Positions 25,048-32,949 of a stretch of DNA of 64,000 bases are shown here, piece after piece. This DNA is from Amycolatopsis sp. MtRt-6 (GTDB lineage Bacteria > Actinomycetota > Actinomycetes > Mycobacteriales > Pseudonocardiaceae): assembly GCF_017308975.1 (NCBI RefSeq), contig NZ_JADWPD010000010.1, forward strand, positions 218,430-282,429, given 5' to 3'. Below the pieces are notes generated by a model. The model did not search any database. It worked only from the letters and a program-made list of their open reading frames with translations, and had not been told where the DNA came from. A program made the position numbers and the translations under genes. How positions within the stretch are numbered: the first letter of the stretch is position 1; every line of letters starts with the position of its first letter.

Positions 25048-25854
25048 TCAGGGCCGGGGCAGCGTGCAGCCGGCCTGGGTGAGCGCGATCTCGTTGGCCG
25101 CGGTGAGGCAGGCCGGGATGCCGTAGGTCTCCTGGCCGTAGTTGATGCCTGCACGCACGGTGACGTTGCCGGCCTGGTCGACCTCACACGGGTTGTTGTC
25201 CGTGCACCGCCCGCCGTCCTCGTTGCCGGTGTTGTTCACGCCGACGACCTTGCCGCCGGAGATGATCGGCGAACCGGACGTGCCGCCGATGGTCTTGCAG
25301 GCGGACGTGTAGCGGATCGAGTCCTTCCAGGTCCAGCTGCCCTCCTTCAGCCGGTAGACGAAACCGTCGATGTTGCAGGAGTAGATGCGCTTCCAGTAGC
25401 CCGAGACGACGTCGATCGCCGCACCGGCCGTCGGGTGGGCGTTGGACAGCTCCAGCGGCGAGATCCCGTAGGTCGCCTTGATCTGCGCGTAGGTGGTGGT
25501 GAGCTGGTAGAGCGACACGTCGGTGTCGGTCATCGTCCCGTAGACGATCTTCCGGGCCCGGAGCGTGCCCGCGTTGCTGCCACTGGCGGTGAGCAGCGTG
25601 AACGACCGGCTCGACGACCGGTTGGTGATGACCTGGCCCGGCGCCGGGAAACCGGTTTCGAGGCAGTGGCCGTTGGACATGACGAGCGCGGGCGCGGTGT
25701 CGGGCGTCGCGGCCGGCTTGACCACCGACCCCGAGCAGTTGGACAGGGCCACGGTGCCGGCGAAGTTCGCCGCGGCGGCGTTCGCCGGAGTGGCCCCCAG
25801 CAATACTGTGGCGGTCACGGCGGTGAACAGGGCGCCGAGCAGGCGTCGGGTCAT
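25048..25854 (-). CDS. Secreted trypsin-like serine protease (S1 family)
   Basis: This 268-residue exported protein has a signal peptide (residues 1-26, cut after ANA). The catalytic triad can be placed as His in MSNGHC, Asp in TDTDVSLYQL and Ser in IGGTSGSPII. Six or more cysteines suggest disulphides. The start at 25854 follows AAGGACCCGCC. Substrate and maturation are unknown; members often act as extracellular proteases during nutrient limitation. It is convergent with the WhiA-like gene and divergent from topA. Confidence 0.87.
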   Translation of the reverse strand: MTRRLLGALFTAVTATVLLGATPANAAAANFAGTVALSNCSGSVVKPAATPDTAPALVMSNGHCLETGFPAPGQVITNRSSSRSFTLLTASGSNAGTLRARKIVYGTMTDTDVSLYQLTTTYAQIKATYGISPLELSNAHPTAGAAIDVVSGYWKRIYSCNIDGFVYRLKEGSWTWKDSIRYTSACKTIGGTSGSPIISGGKVVGVNNTGNEDGGRCTDNNPCEVDQAGNVTVRAGINYGQETYGIPACLTAANEIALTQAGCTLPRP

Positions 25855-26150
25855 GGCGGGTCCTTTCGGCTGGACGGGGAAACCAGTGAAGCGGTGACAT
25901 CCCCGGGCCCACCACCGTCGAACGGAGGGTATCCGCACGGTCACCCGCTAGGCTGCGCGGGACGTGGCCGAAATCACGTGGCAGGTACGTTGGGGAAACA
26001 TCGTCGAGGTCAGCGGCGATGCGCTGGACACAGGACCGGCGGCGTGTTGGGCCACCTCCGCGCCGTCCGGCCGGGAACAGCGTGCACACTGGCAGGTCGA
26101 GACACGGGCCCTGGCAGGGACGTGGTGCAGTCCCGCGGCGGCGGGACGAG
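25855..26150. promoter_or_regulatory. Divergent region, protease / topA
   Basis: These 296 bases separate the protease and topA starts. A -10-like TAGGCT (about 25951) faces topA. No further structure is recognised. A frame starting GTG at 25964 runs into topA out of phase and is not believed. Confidence 0.3.
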
Positions 26151-29027
26151 ATGAGCGGAGAGCAGGACAGCGTGGCAGGAGCACGGACCAAGAAGAACGG
26201 AGCCGCGGCGGGCAACGGCGCCGGGCACCGGCGGCTGGTCATCGTCGAGTCGCCGACGAAGGCCCGCAAGATCGCCCCCTACCTGGGCGGCGGTTACGTC
26301 GTCGAGTCCTCCGTCGGGCACATCCGCGACCTGCCGCGTGGTGCCGCCGACGTGCCCGCCCAGTACAAGGGCGAGGCGTGGGCGCGGCTCGGCGTCGACG
26401 TCGACAACGGCTTCAAGGCCCTCTACGTGGTCACCCCGGACAAGAAGTCCAAGGTTACCGAGCTCAAGGGCCTGCTGAAGGACGTCGACGAGCTCTACCT
26501 CGCCACCGACCCCGACCGCGAGGGCGAGGCCATCGCGTGGCACCTCCTCGAGACGCTGAAGCCGAAGGTCCCGGTCCGCCGGATGGTCTTCCACGAGGTC
26601 ACCGAGCAGGCGATCCGCGCGGCCGCCGACTCGACCCGTGAGCTGGACGCCGACCTCGTCGACGCCCAGGAGACCCGCCGCATCCTCGACCGCCTCTACG
26701 GCTACGAGGTCTCGCCGGTGCTGTGGAAGAAGGTCATGCCGAAGCTTTCGGCGGGCCGCGTGCAGTCGGTGGCGACCCGGATCGTGGTCGAGCGCGAACG
26801 CGAGCGGATGCGCTTCACCTCGGCGTCCTACTGGGACATCTCGGCGACGATGGACGCCGGTGAAGAGGCCTCGCCGCGGAACTTCCCGGCGCGGCTCGTC
26901 GCCGTCGACGGCGCGCGCCTGGCCACCGGCCGCGACTTCGGCTCGGACGGGCGGCTCAAGGCGTCGAACACCGAGGTCCGCGTGCTGGCGGAGGCCGACG
27001 CGCGGCGCCTGGCCGAAGCGCTGAAGCAGCGTGACTTCAAGGTCGCGAGCGTCGAGGAGAAGCCGTACACGCGGAAGCCGTACGCGCCCTTCATGACGTC
27101 GACGCTGCAGCAGGAGGCGGGCCGCAAGATGCGGTTCACCTCGGAGCGCACCATGCGGATCGCGCAGAAGCTGTACGAGAACGGCTACATCACTTATATG
27201 CGTACCGACTCCACGACGCTGTCGGAGTCGGCGATCTCGGCCGCGCGCAGCCAGGCCACGCAGCTGTACGGCAAGGAGTACGTCTCGCCGACGCCGCGCC
27301 AGTACACGCGCAAGGTGAAGAACGCGCAGGAGGCCCACGAGGCGATCCGGCCGTCGGGCGAGGTCTTCCGCACGCCGGGCCAGGTCGCGGGCGAGCTGGA
27401 CACCGACGAGTTCCGGCTCTACGAGATGATCTGGCAGCGCACGATCGCGTCGCAGATGGCGGACGCGAAGGGCACCACGATGTCCGTGCGCATCGTCGGC
27501 AACGCGACGTCGGGCGAGGAGTGCACCTTCGCCGCTTCGGGCCGCACGATCACCTTCGCGGGCTTCCTCAAGGCGTACGTCGAGGCGGTCGACACCGAGA
27601 CCGGTGGCGAGGCCGACGACAAGCAGAGCCGCCTGCCGGTGCTGGAGAAGGACCAGGCGCTGACCGCGTCCGAGCTGAACCCGGACGGCCACACCACCTC
27701 GCCGCCGGCGCGGTACTCGGAGCCGAGCCTGGTCAGCAAGCTGGAAGAGCTGGGCATCGGCCGTCCGTCGACGTACGCGTCGATCATCAAGACGATCCAG
27801 GACCGCGGCTACGTCTGGAAGAAGGGCTCCGCGCTCGTCCCGTCGTGGGTCGCGTTCGCCGTGATCGGCCTGATGGAACGGCACTTCGAGCGGCTGGTCG
27901 ACTACGACTTCACCGCCGGCATGGAAGACGAGCTCGACCGCATCGCGGCCGGTGACGAGCAGCGCGCGCAGTGGCTGTCGAAGTTCTACTTCGGCGGCGA
28001 CATGGGCGTCGACGGCTCGATCGGCCGCCTGGGCGGGCTCAAGAAGCTGGTCGAAGGCAGCGTCGAGGACATCGACGCCCGGGAGATCAACTCGATCCCG
28101 CTGTTCAGCGACGCCGACGGGCACACCGTCGTGGTCCGCGTGGGCCGCTACGGGCCGTACCTGGAGCGCGAGGTCGACGGGAACTCGCAGCGCGCGAACC
28201 TGCCGGAGGACCTGCCCCCGGACGAGCTCACGCAGGAGATCGCGGAGAAGCTGTTCGCGACCCCGCAGGAGGGCCGCACACTCGGCACCGACCCGGTGAG
28301 CGGGCACGAGATCGTCGCCAAGGAAGGCCGCTTCGGGCCGTACGTGACCGAGGTGCTGCCGGAGATCGAGATCCCCGAAGACGCCACGGCCGCGCAGAAG
28401 AAGGCCGCGAAGGCGAAGGCGCCGAAGCCGCGGACGGGCTCGCTGTTCAAGTCGATGGACATCGAGACGATCACGCTGGAAGACGCGCTGAAGCTGCTCT
28501 CGCTGCCGCGCGTGGTCGGCAAGGACCCGGAGTCCGGCGACGAGATCACGGCGCAGAACGGGCGCTACGGGCCGTACCTGAAGAAGGGCACGGACTCGCG
28601 TTCGCTCTCGACCGAGGATCAGCTTTTCTCGATCACCCTCGAAGAAGCGCTGAAGATCTACTCGGAGCCGAAGCAGCGTGGCCGGTCCGCGACGGCGAAG
28701 CCGCCGCTCAAGGAGCTCGGCGACGACCCGGTGTCGGGCAAGCCGATGGTGGTCAAGGACGGGCGGTTCGGCCCGTACGTGACCGACGGCGAGTACAACG
28801 CGACGCTGCGGAAGGGCGACGAGATCGAGTCGCTGACCGCGGAGCGGGCGGCCGAGCTGCTGGCGGAGAAGCGCGCCAAGGGCCCGGCGCCGAAGCGGAA
28901 GGCGCCGGCGCGCAAGCCGGCTTCGACGACGGCGAAGACGGTCAAGGCGGGCACGACCAAGAAGGCCGCCGCCGCGAAGTCGACCACGGCGAAGCGCTCG
29001 AGCTCCACCGCGACGAAGGCCAAGTAA
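26151..29027 (+). CDS. topA: DNA topoisomerase I
   Basis: This 958-residue type IA topoisomerase relaxes negative supercoils. The Toprim domain opens with VIVESPTKARK and carries DPDREGEA. The active-site tyrosine is in ENGYITYMRTDS (about residue 350). Four or so topo_C repeats (GRFGPYV/GRYGPYL) follow, without zinc cysteines, and a lysine-rich tail with AKK-type repeats ends the protein, as in mycobacterial TopA. Start choice lies between ATG 26151 and GTG 26172, which has AGGACAGC before it. A hairpin follows the stop. Confidence 0.95.
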   Translation: MSGEQDSVAGARTKKNGAAAGNGAGHRRLVIVESPTKARKIAPYLGGGYVVESSVGHIRDLPRGAADVPAQYKGEAWARLGVDVDNGFKALYVVTPDKKSKVTELKGLLKDVDELYLATDPDREGEAIAWHLLETLKPKVPVRRMVFHEVTEQAIRAAADSTRELDADLVDAQETRRILDRLYGYEVSPVLWKKVMPKLSAGRVQSVATRIVVERERERMRFTSASYWDISATMDAGEEASPRNFPARLVAVDGARLATGRDFGSDGRLKASNTEVRVLAEADARRLAEALKQRDFKVASVEEKPYTRKPYAPFMTSTLQQEAGRKMRFTSERTMRIAQKLYENGYITYMRTDSTTLSESAISAARSQATQLYGKEYVSPTPRQYTRKVKNAQEAHEAIRPSGEVFRTPGQVAGELDTDEFRLYEMIWQRTIASQMADAKGTTMSVRIVGNATSGEECTFAASGRTITFAGFLKAYVEAVDTETGGEADDKQSRLPVLEKDQALTASELNPDGHTTSPPARYSEPSLVSKLEELGIGRPSTYASIIKTIQDRGYVWKKGSALVPSWVAFAVIGLMERHFERLVDYDFTAGMEDELDRIAAGDEQRAQWLSKFYFGGDMGVDGSIGRLGGLKKLVEGSVEDIDAREINSIPLFSDADGHTVVVRVGRYGPYLEREVDGNSQRANLPEDLPPDELTQEIAEKLFATPQEGRTLGTDPVSGHEIVAKEGRFGPYVTEVLPEIEIPEDATAAQKKAAKAKAPKPRTGSLFKSMDIETITLEDALKLLSLPRVVGKDPESGDEITAQNGRYGPYLKKGTDSRSLSTEDQLFSITLEEALKIYSEPKQRGRSATAKPPLKELGDDPVSGKPMVVKDGRFGPYVTDGEYNATLRKGDEIESLTAERAAELLAEKRAKGPAPKRKAPARKPASTTAKTVKAGTTKKAAAAKSTTAKRSSSTATKAK

Positions 29028-29035
29028 GACGCGAG

Positions 29036-29064
29036 GGCCTCCCCACCTGGCTGGCGGGGAGGCC
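29036..29064 (+). terminator. Terminator after topA
   Basis: A nine-base stem GGCCTCCCC/GGGGAGGCC with an 11-base loop begins nine bases after the topA stop, followed by TCACACTTTC. It separates topA from the damage-controlled gene beyond it. Confidence 0.6.
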
Positions 29065-29084
29065 TCACACTTTCAGGTGACACC

Positions 29085-29127
29085 TCGAACGGATGTTCGG
29101 GAAATTGTCGGTGGTGCCGGGTTCCAT
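29085..29127 (+). promoter_or_regulatory. LexA box plus PafBC-type promoter (copy 1)
   Basis: TCGAAC-GGAT-GTTCGG (29085-29100) is a near-perfect LexA box. Four bases later comes TTGTCGGTG (29105-29113), eight bases, then TTCCAT (29122-29127), matching the RecA-NDp/PafBC promoter TTGTCRGTG-N8-TANNNT except for one base of the -10. The GTG of the gene follows six bases after, so the transcript is probably leaderless. Confidence 0.75.
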
Positions 29128-29133
29128 GAACGC

Positions 29134-29742
29134 GTGACCAAAACACCACGCACCGTGCACGCGGTGACCACCAAGATCCTGAAGCCGGTCCGGGCGGCGG
29201 CCGCCGGCAGTTCCACCGCCACGGACATGATGGAGTCGCTGACCGGCTTCATCGGCACCGGCGGCGTCTGCGGCGTGGCCGTCGCGATGTCCGACGAGCC
29301 GTGGACGTCGGCGTTCTTCGACGACCGCACCAAGTTCGGCATCGCCGGGGACGGCTTGCGCCTGTCCGGGCCTTCGCCGGGAGGCGTCGCCGAGTTGCTC
29401 CACCTGGCGTTGACGCGCCTGCCTTCGCTGCCGCCGGCGCCGGGCGAGGGGCTGTACCTCGAAGGGGACGAGCGGGGCGTGCTCGAGCCCGAGCAGGAGT
29501 GCCTCGTCCTCGACATGCTGGACGACCTGCGGCGGCCCCGGCTCGGCACCGTCCAGCTCGACATCGTCCGCGACGGCTCGCCGTCGCGGTGGGAGATGCT
29601 GGCGTTCGTCGACGACGACCGCGGCCGCCACCTGGCGGCGCTGAGCAGACCGCGGGGCGGCCACCGCCGGCTCTGGTGGCTGCCCGGGACTGTCGAGCGG
29701 CTCGCGGAGTTCGTCGAGGGGCGGGTGCCGGAGCATGGCTGA
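29134..29742 (+). CDS. EspG-like protein 1, damage-inducible promoter
   Basis: This 202-residue protein of the EspG (type VII secretion-associated) superfamily is judged from its C-terminal half: an acidic DERG turn, LRRPRLGTVQLDIV, then AFVDDDRGRHLAAL. It lines up with the EspG proteins at 53357 and 54232 and with the two paralogues downstream. The N-terminus is shorter than in the paralogues (about 60 residues missing). Start GTG 29134 is dictated by the promoter. EspG proteins are cytosolic chaperones of PE/PPE substrates, but none is adjacent here. Its control by LexA/PafBC elements is unusual. Confidence 0.6.
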   Translation: MTKTPRTVHAVTTKILKPVRAAAAGSSTATDMMESLTGFIGTGGVCGVAVAMSDEPWTSAFFDDRTKFGIAGDGLRLSGPSPGGVAELLHLALTRLPSLPPAPGEGLYLEGDERGVLEPEQECLVLDMLDDLRRPRLGTVQLDIVRDGSPSRWEMLAFVDDDRGRHLAALSRPRGGHRRLWWLPGTVERLAEFVEGRVPEHG

Positions 29743-29779
29743 GCCGCTCGCCGACCGCTCGCCGAACGATCTCACACGC

Positions 29780-29822
29780 TCGAACACATGTGCGAGAAAT
29801 TGTCGGTGCCAGGGTGTTCAAT
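29780..29822 (+). promoter_or_regulatory. LexA box plus PafBC-type promoter (copy 2)
   Basis: TCGAAC-ACAT-GTGCGA (29780-29795) is followed by TTGTCGGTG (29800-29808), eight bases and TTCAAT (29817-29822), then six bases to the GTG at 29829. Every spacing equals that of copy 1, so one module was duplicated with its gene. Confidence 0.75.
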
Positions 29823-29828
29823 CAAGGG

Positions 29829-30620
29829 GTGAGCAACGCAGTCGCCGTCTTCGACGTCATCGACGAGGTCATCGCCCCGCTCTCGGCCGAGGTGCCGGAG
29901 CGGCCCTCGGTGATGGAGTTCTACGACCCCGAGTTCGAGATCCCGCCGGTGCTGGCGGACACCGGCCCGCTGCCGGGCCGTCGCTCCTCGCCCGTGTCGA
30001 GCCTCGCGGACGAGGTGGAGCAGTACACGCGGTTCGTCGCCGGGATGGCCGCGATCGGCCTCGCGCCGGGCGGGGAGGTCACCGCGGAAGCGGTCGGGCT
30101 GTACCGGGCGCTGCGCGGCGGCTTCATCCGCGGCGTCGTCACCGGGGTCTTCCCGGCTCGGGCCAAGCCGTGGGAGGTGCGGTTCTTCGGCGACGAGGAC
30201 TACACCACGGTCCTGCACAAGCTGGGCAACCGCGCGCGGCTGCGGTCGGGCTTCCTCAGCGAGCTGCCGGGCTGGGTGTTCGACGGGCTGCCCGACCGGC
30301 CACCGGGCCCGGGCGAGCACCTCCGCATCGAGACCGACGAGCGCGGGCTGATCCCGCGCCGGTGCGAGCGGGCGGTCGAGCTGATCCGGGAGTGCGCGGC
30401 CCGGCCGCGGCTGGGCACGGTGCTGGTCGACCTCGCGGTGCGCAACGCGATCCTGGCCGAGTACCCGCACGGCGCGTTCGGGCTGGTGGACAACGACCTC
30501 GGCCGGTACCAGTTCAGCGCCGCGGTGGCGCGGAACGGGCGCTGGACGGTCACGTGGGGCCCGGCGTCGCGGAGCACGGCCGAGCAGTGGATCGTCGAGG
30601 CGGTGCAGAGCCATGCGTGA
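29829..30620 (+). CDS. EspG-like protein 2, damage-inducible promoter
   Basis: This 263-residue EspG-like paralogue has a mixed N-terminal half with an FIRGVVTGVF strand near residue 100. The core DERGLIPRRC, then AARPRLGTVLVDLA and FGLVDNDLGRYQFSA, lies at about 175-235, and a terminal helix STAEQWIVEAV ends it. The same order occurs in the EspG proteins near ftsH (QPRLRGGQ, then WFDTETGRYF). The start is the GTG six bases after the -10. Its stop overlaps the next small gene by eight bases, starting a three-gene operon. Confidence 0.62.
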   Translation: MSNAVAVFDVIDEVIAPLSAEVPERPSVMEFYDPEFEIPPVLADTGPLPGRRSSPVSSLADEVEQYTRFVAGMAAIGLAPGGEVTAEAVGLYRALRGGFIRGVVTGVFPARAKPWEVRFFGDEDYTTVLHKLGNRARLRSGFLSELPGWVFDGLPDRPPGPGEHLRIETDERGLIPRRCERAVELIRECAARPRLGTVLVDLAVRNAILAEYPHGAFGLVDNDLGRYQFSAAVARNGRWTVTWGPASRSTAEQWIVEAVQSHA

Positions 30621-30927
30621 GCAGCCGGCGGTGCGCACGACGGCCGGCGAGGGCGTGGACAGGGTGGTCGCGGCGGCCTCGAAGGACCTGACGGTGCGCG
30701 AGGCGATCCTCGCGGCGGCGGAGCTGAACAGCGGCGTCCCGGACCCCCGTCCGTCGGCCGATACCGGCTCGGGCCCGGGCGCCGGTTCGGGTTCGGGCTC
30801 GGGTCCGGGCGCCGGCTCGGGCTCTGCCACCGGATCTGGCTCCGGTTCCGCGGCCGGGGCCGGGTCTGGTTCGGGCGCCGAGCCTGGGGCCGGGGCTAGT
30901 TCGGGCGAGAGGCGGCGGCATGGCTGA
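30613..30927 (+). CDS. Small protein with helical head and Gly-Ser/Gly-Ala tail
   Basis: This 104-residue product overlaps both neighbours by eight bases, so translation is likely. Residues 1-42 look helical (VDRVVAAASKDLTVREAILAAAEL). Residues 50-95 are nearly pure Gly, Ser and Ala with occasional Pro, a flexible tail. No family is recognised. The position between two EspG-like genes suggests a partner or small secreted substrate, but no YxxxD/E secretion motif or WXG is visible. Confidence 0.55.
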   Translation: MREQPAVRTTAGEGVDRVVAAASKDLTVREAILAAAELNSGVPDPRPSADTGSGPGAGSGSGSGPGAGSGSATGSGSGSAAGAGSGSGAEPGAGASSGERRRHG

Positions 30928-31711
30928 GCGCACGGCGGCGCGGGAGCTGCTGGAGCTGGCGGCGGGTCCGGTGCTGGCGGCGATGCCGGACCGCGAGCCG
31001 GTCGACCGGCTGTACAACCCGGACGTCAGCGACCACGACATCCTGGTCCACGGCCCGGTGTCGGACGACCCGGCGGACCTGGTGGCCGAGGTCGAGCGGC
31101 ACATGGCGTGGGCCGCCTGGATCGACGGCACACCGTTCGGCGAAAACGGCGAGCTCAACGAGATCGGCTTCGAGGTGGTGTCGCTGATGCTGCGCGGCTC
31201 GGTCCGCGCGGCACTGTGCGGCGTGTTCGACGAAGGCCCGGAGACGGCGGACATCCGCTGCTACGCCGACGGCGAGCGAGCGTTCATGATGGGCTCGCTC
31301 CCCGGCCGCACGGCGATCCACCTGGCGGATTTCGAGGAGCTGCCGGAGATGCTGGTGGCCGAGCTGCCCGAGGTCCCGTTCGGTGCTTCGCCGAGGGCAA
31401 TCTGGGTCTCGGTGGACGACGGCGGCCTGGTCCACGACGGTCAGGACGAAGACGTGGGCGCAATGCGCGAGCTCCTGGCCCGCCCCAGGTCGGGAACGGC
31501 GGTCCTGGACATGCTGGCCTTCGGCGGCCTGTGCGCAGAGTTCCCGGACCACGGTTTCGTCCTGGTCGACACGGACCTGGGCCGCTTCGCCCTGGCGGCA
31601 CTGGACCGAGGAGAGGGCCACCGCCAGCTGGTCCTGAGCCCCTTCAGCCGCGGCATGCTCCGCGACTGGTGCCGAAAGATGATCGACCTCGGACAGGAGG
31701 AGACGCCCTGA
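30920..31711 (+). CDS. EspG-like protein 3
   Basis: This 263-residue paralogue of protein 2 has DDGGLVHDGQ, LARPRSGTAVLDML and FVLVDTDLGRFALAAL aligned in order, and a C-terminal helix MLRDWCRKMIDLG. It has no promoter of its own and begins in the overlap ATGGCTGA, so it depends on the promoter at 29780. The N-terminal half has two Cys-bearing strands (ALCGVF and IRCYAD). It is assigned to the EspG superfamily by motif order only. Confidence 0.6.
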   Translation: MAERTAARELLELAAGPVLAAMPDREPVDRLYNPDVSDHDILVHGPVSDDPADLVAEVERHMAWAAWIDGTPFGENGELNEIGFEVVSLMLRGSVRAALCGVFDEGPETADIRCYADGERAFMMGSLPGRTAIHLADFEELPEMLVAELPEVPFGASPRAIWVSVDDGGLVHDGQDEDVGAMRELLARPRSGTAVLDMLAFGGLCAEFPDHGFVLVDTDLGRFALAALDRGEGHRQLVLSPFSRGMLRDWCRKMIDLGQEETP

Positions 31712-31729
31712 GCCCTTCCCGGATCGACC

Positions 31730-31905
31730 CAGCCCAGCCAAGTCCGAGCCCAGTCGAGCCCGACCCAACCGCGCCCAGCCGAGCCCGACCGAGCCCAGCC
31801 AAGCCGAGCCCGACCCCAGCCCGACCCCAGCCGAGCCGACCCACTCTGGCTCGGCCCGGCCGAGCCCAGCCCAGCCCGAACCAGTCGAGCCCAGCCCGGC
31901 CGCCC
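31730..31905. repeat. Pentamer-based low-complexity tract
   Basis: About 175 bases consist almost entirely of interleaved five-base units of the kinds GAGCC, CAGCC and CGACC, drifting in order. It starts just after the EspG-like protein 3 gene. It codes for nothing credible and is likely slipped-strand expansion. Confidence 0.8.
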
Positions 31906-32212
31906 GCCCCGGTTCGCCCGTGCCCCTCGAGCCCACCCCATCCGCGCCTCAAGCCCCCACCGTCAAACTGGCCACAGAAAGGCCACCCCCTGGCCACCCA
32001 CCCCCTTCAACCGCTGTGACTCGTCTCACTACGATCTGTCACCATCAGCGGTCGACCCGGTGACCGTCGGGCTGGACACTGCAGGGTGTTCGGGTACGGG
32101 CTTGCGCTGCGTGACCGACCATCCAATGCAGACAGAGCCATTGGGCGGATGCGTTATCCGCCTGTGTCGCTACCCTGGAAAGGCGAGGACATTCAGTAGT
32201 GAGGTGGTCACC
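31906..32212 (+). promoter_or_regulatory. Upstream region of the membrane protein gene
   Basis: These roughly 300 bases contain a perfect seven-base stem GGCGGAT/ATCCGCC around GCGTT (32144-32162) and a -10-like TACCCT shortly after. The function of the stem is unknown; it could be an operator. GAGGTGG precedes the start at 32213. Confidence 0.35.
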
Positions 32213-32812
32213 ATGAGCGCGAACGGTGAGGCTCCCTTCTTCAATGCCCCCGAGCTCACTCAGCGCGACGGCACTCTGTCCGAAGCACCCGGCGAAATGT
32301 TCGCTGATCCGGTCTCCGGGCTGGTCACCGCGTCGCCCGAGCCGCGCACCGCGGTTCCGAATGGCCACGAGCCCGCCGCCATCCCGGTGGCCGGGCCCGT
32401 GAAGCCCGACGAGGAAGTCGTCCGCCGGATGGTCGAGGAGACGCTTCGCGAGGAGAAAGCGAAGACACCCGAGGCGATCCCGCCGGCCGGCACCCTGAAC
32501 CAGGACCAGCCGCTGGGGCTGCTCCCGCGGCAGCGGACCCGGCGGCGCACCTGGCCGACCCGGCCGCCGCAGATCATGCGGCCCGTGCGGCAGGATCCGC
32601 TCGCCGAGGGCGACCCTGACGACGTCGATGTCGTGCCCGTCAAGCGGCGGCGGCTGCCGCGGATGCCCTCGGTCTCGATGCCGGCTTTCAACCGGCCGTC
32701 GTCGAGCGCTGCCGGGGTCATGCTGGCCGTCGTCCTGCTGATCGCGTTCGGTTTCGTCGCCATCGAGATGGTGTCGAGCCTGGTCAGCAGCGTAACGGGG
32801 CTGTTCGACTAG
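32213..32812 (+). CDS. Membrane-anchored protein of unknown function
   Basis: This 199-residue protein has a long, disordered, charged N-terminal region. An acidic/basic helical patch (VVRRMVEETLREEKAK) lies near residue 68, a RRRLPRMP stretch follows, and a single C-terminal membrane helix (AAGVMLAVVLLIAFGFVAIEM) occupies about 165-185. The topology is probably N-in with a very short outside tail. No domain is recognised. GAGGTGGTCACC precedes the ATG. Confidence 0.6.
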   Translation: MSANGEAPFFNAPELTQRDGTLSEAPGEMFADPVSGLVTASPEPRTAVPNGHEPAAIPVAGPVKPDEEVVRRMVEETLREEKAKTPEAIPPAGTLNQDQPLGLLPRQRTRRRTWPTRPPQIMRPVRQDPLAEGDPDDVDVVPVKRRRLPRMPSVSMPAFNRPSSSAAGVMLAVVLLIAFGFVAIEMVSSLVSSVTGLFD

Positions 32813-32949
32813 CGTCGTCGCCTGCCCCGCACCACGGGGCCGTCCCGCGCGCCAGGGGCCGATCGGGCTACCCTGGCTTCACGGTCGGGTCCTCTCGCGG
32901 GGGCGTCCGGCACCGCGGTGACTAGTGGGGTGGGCGTATCAGCGAGGGC

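Noticed and set aside
25964..26641. Separate gene upstream of topA
   Set aside because: The frame overlaps topA out of phase and its residues become Arg/Gly-rich low complexity.
26010..28307. 765-codon minus-strand frame opposite topA
   Set aside because: Antisense shadow of topA; no family features.
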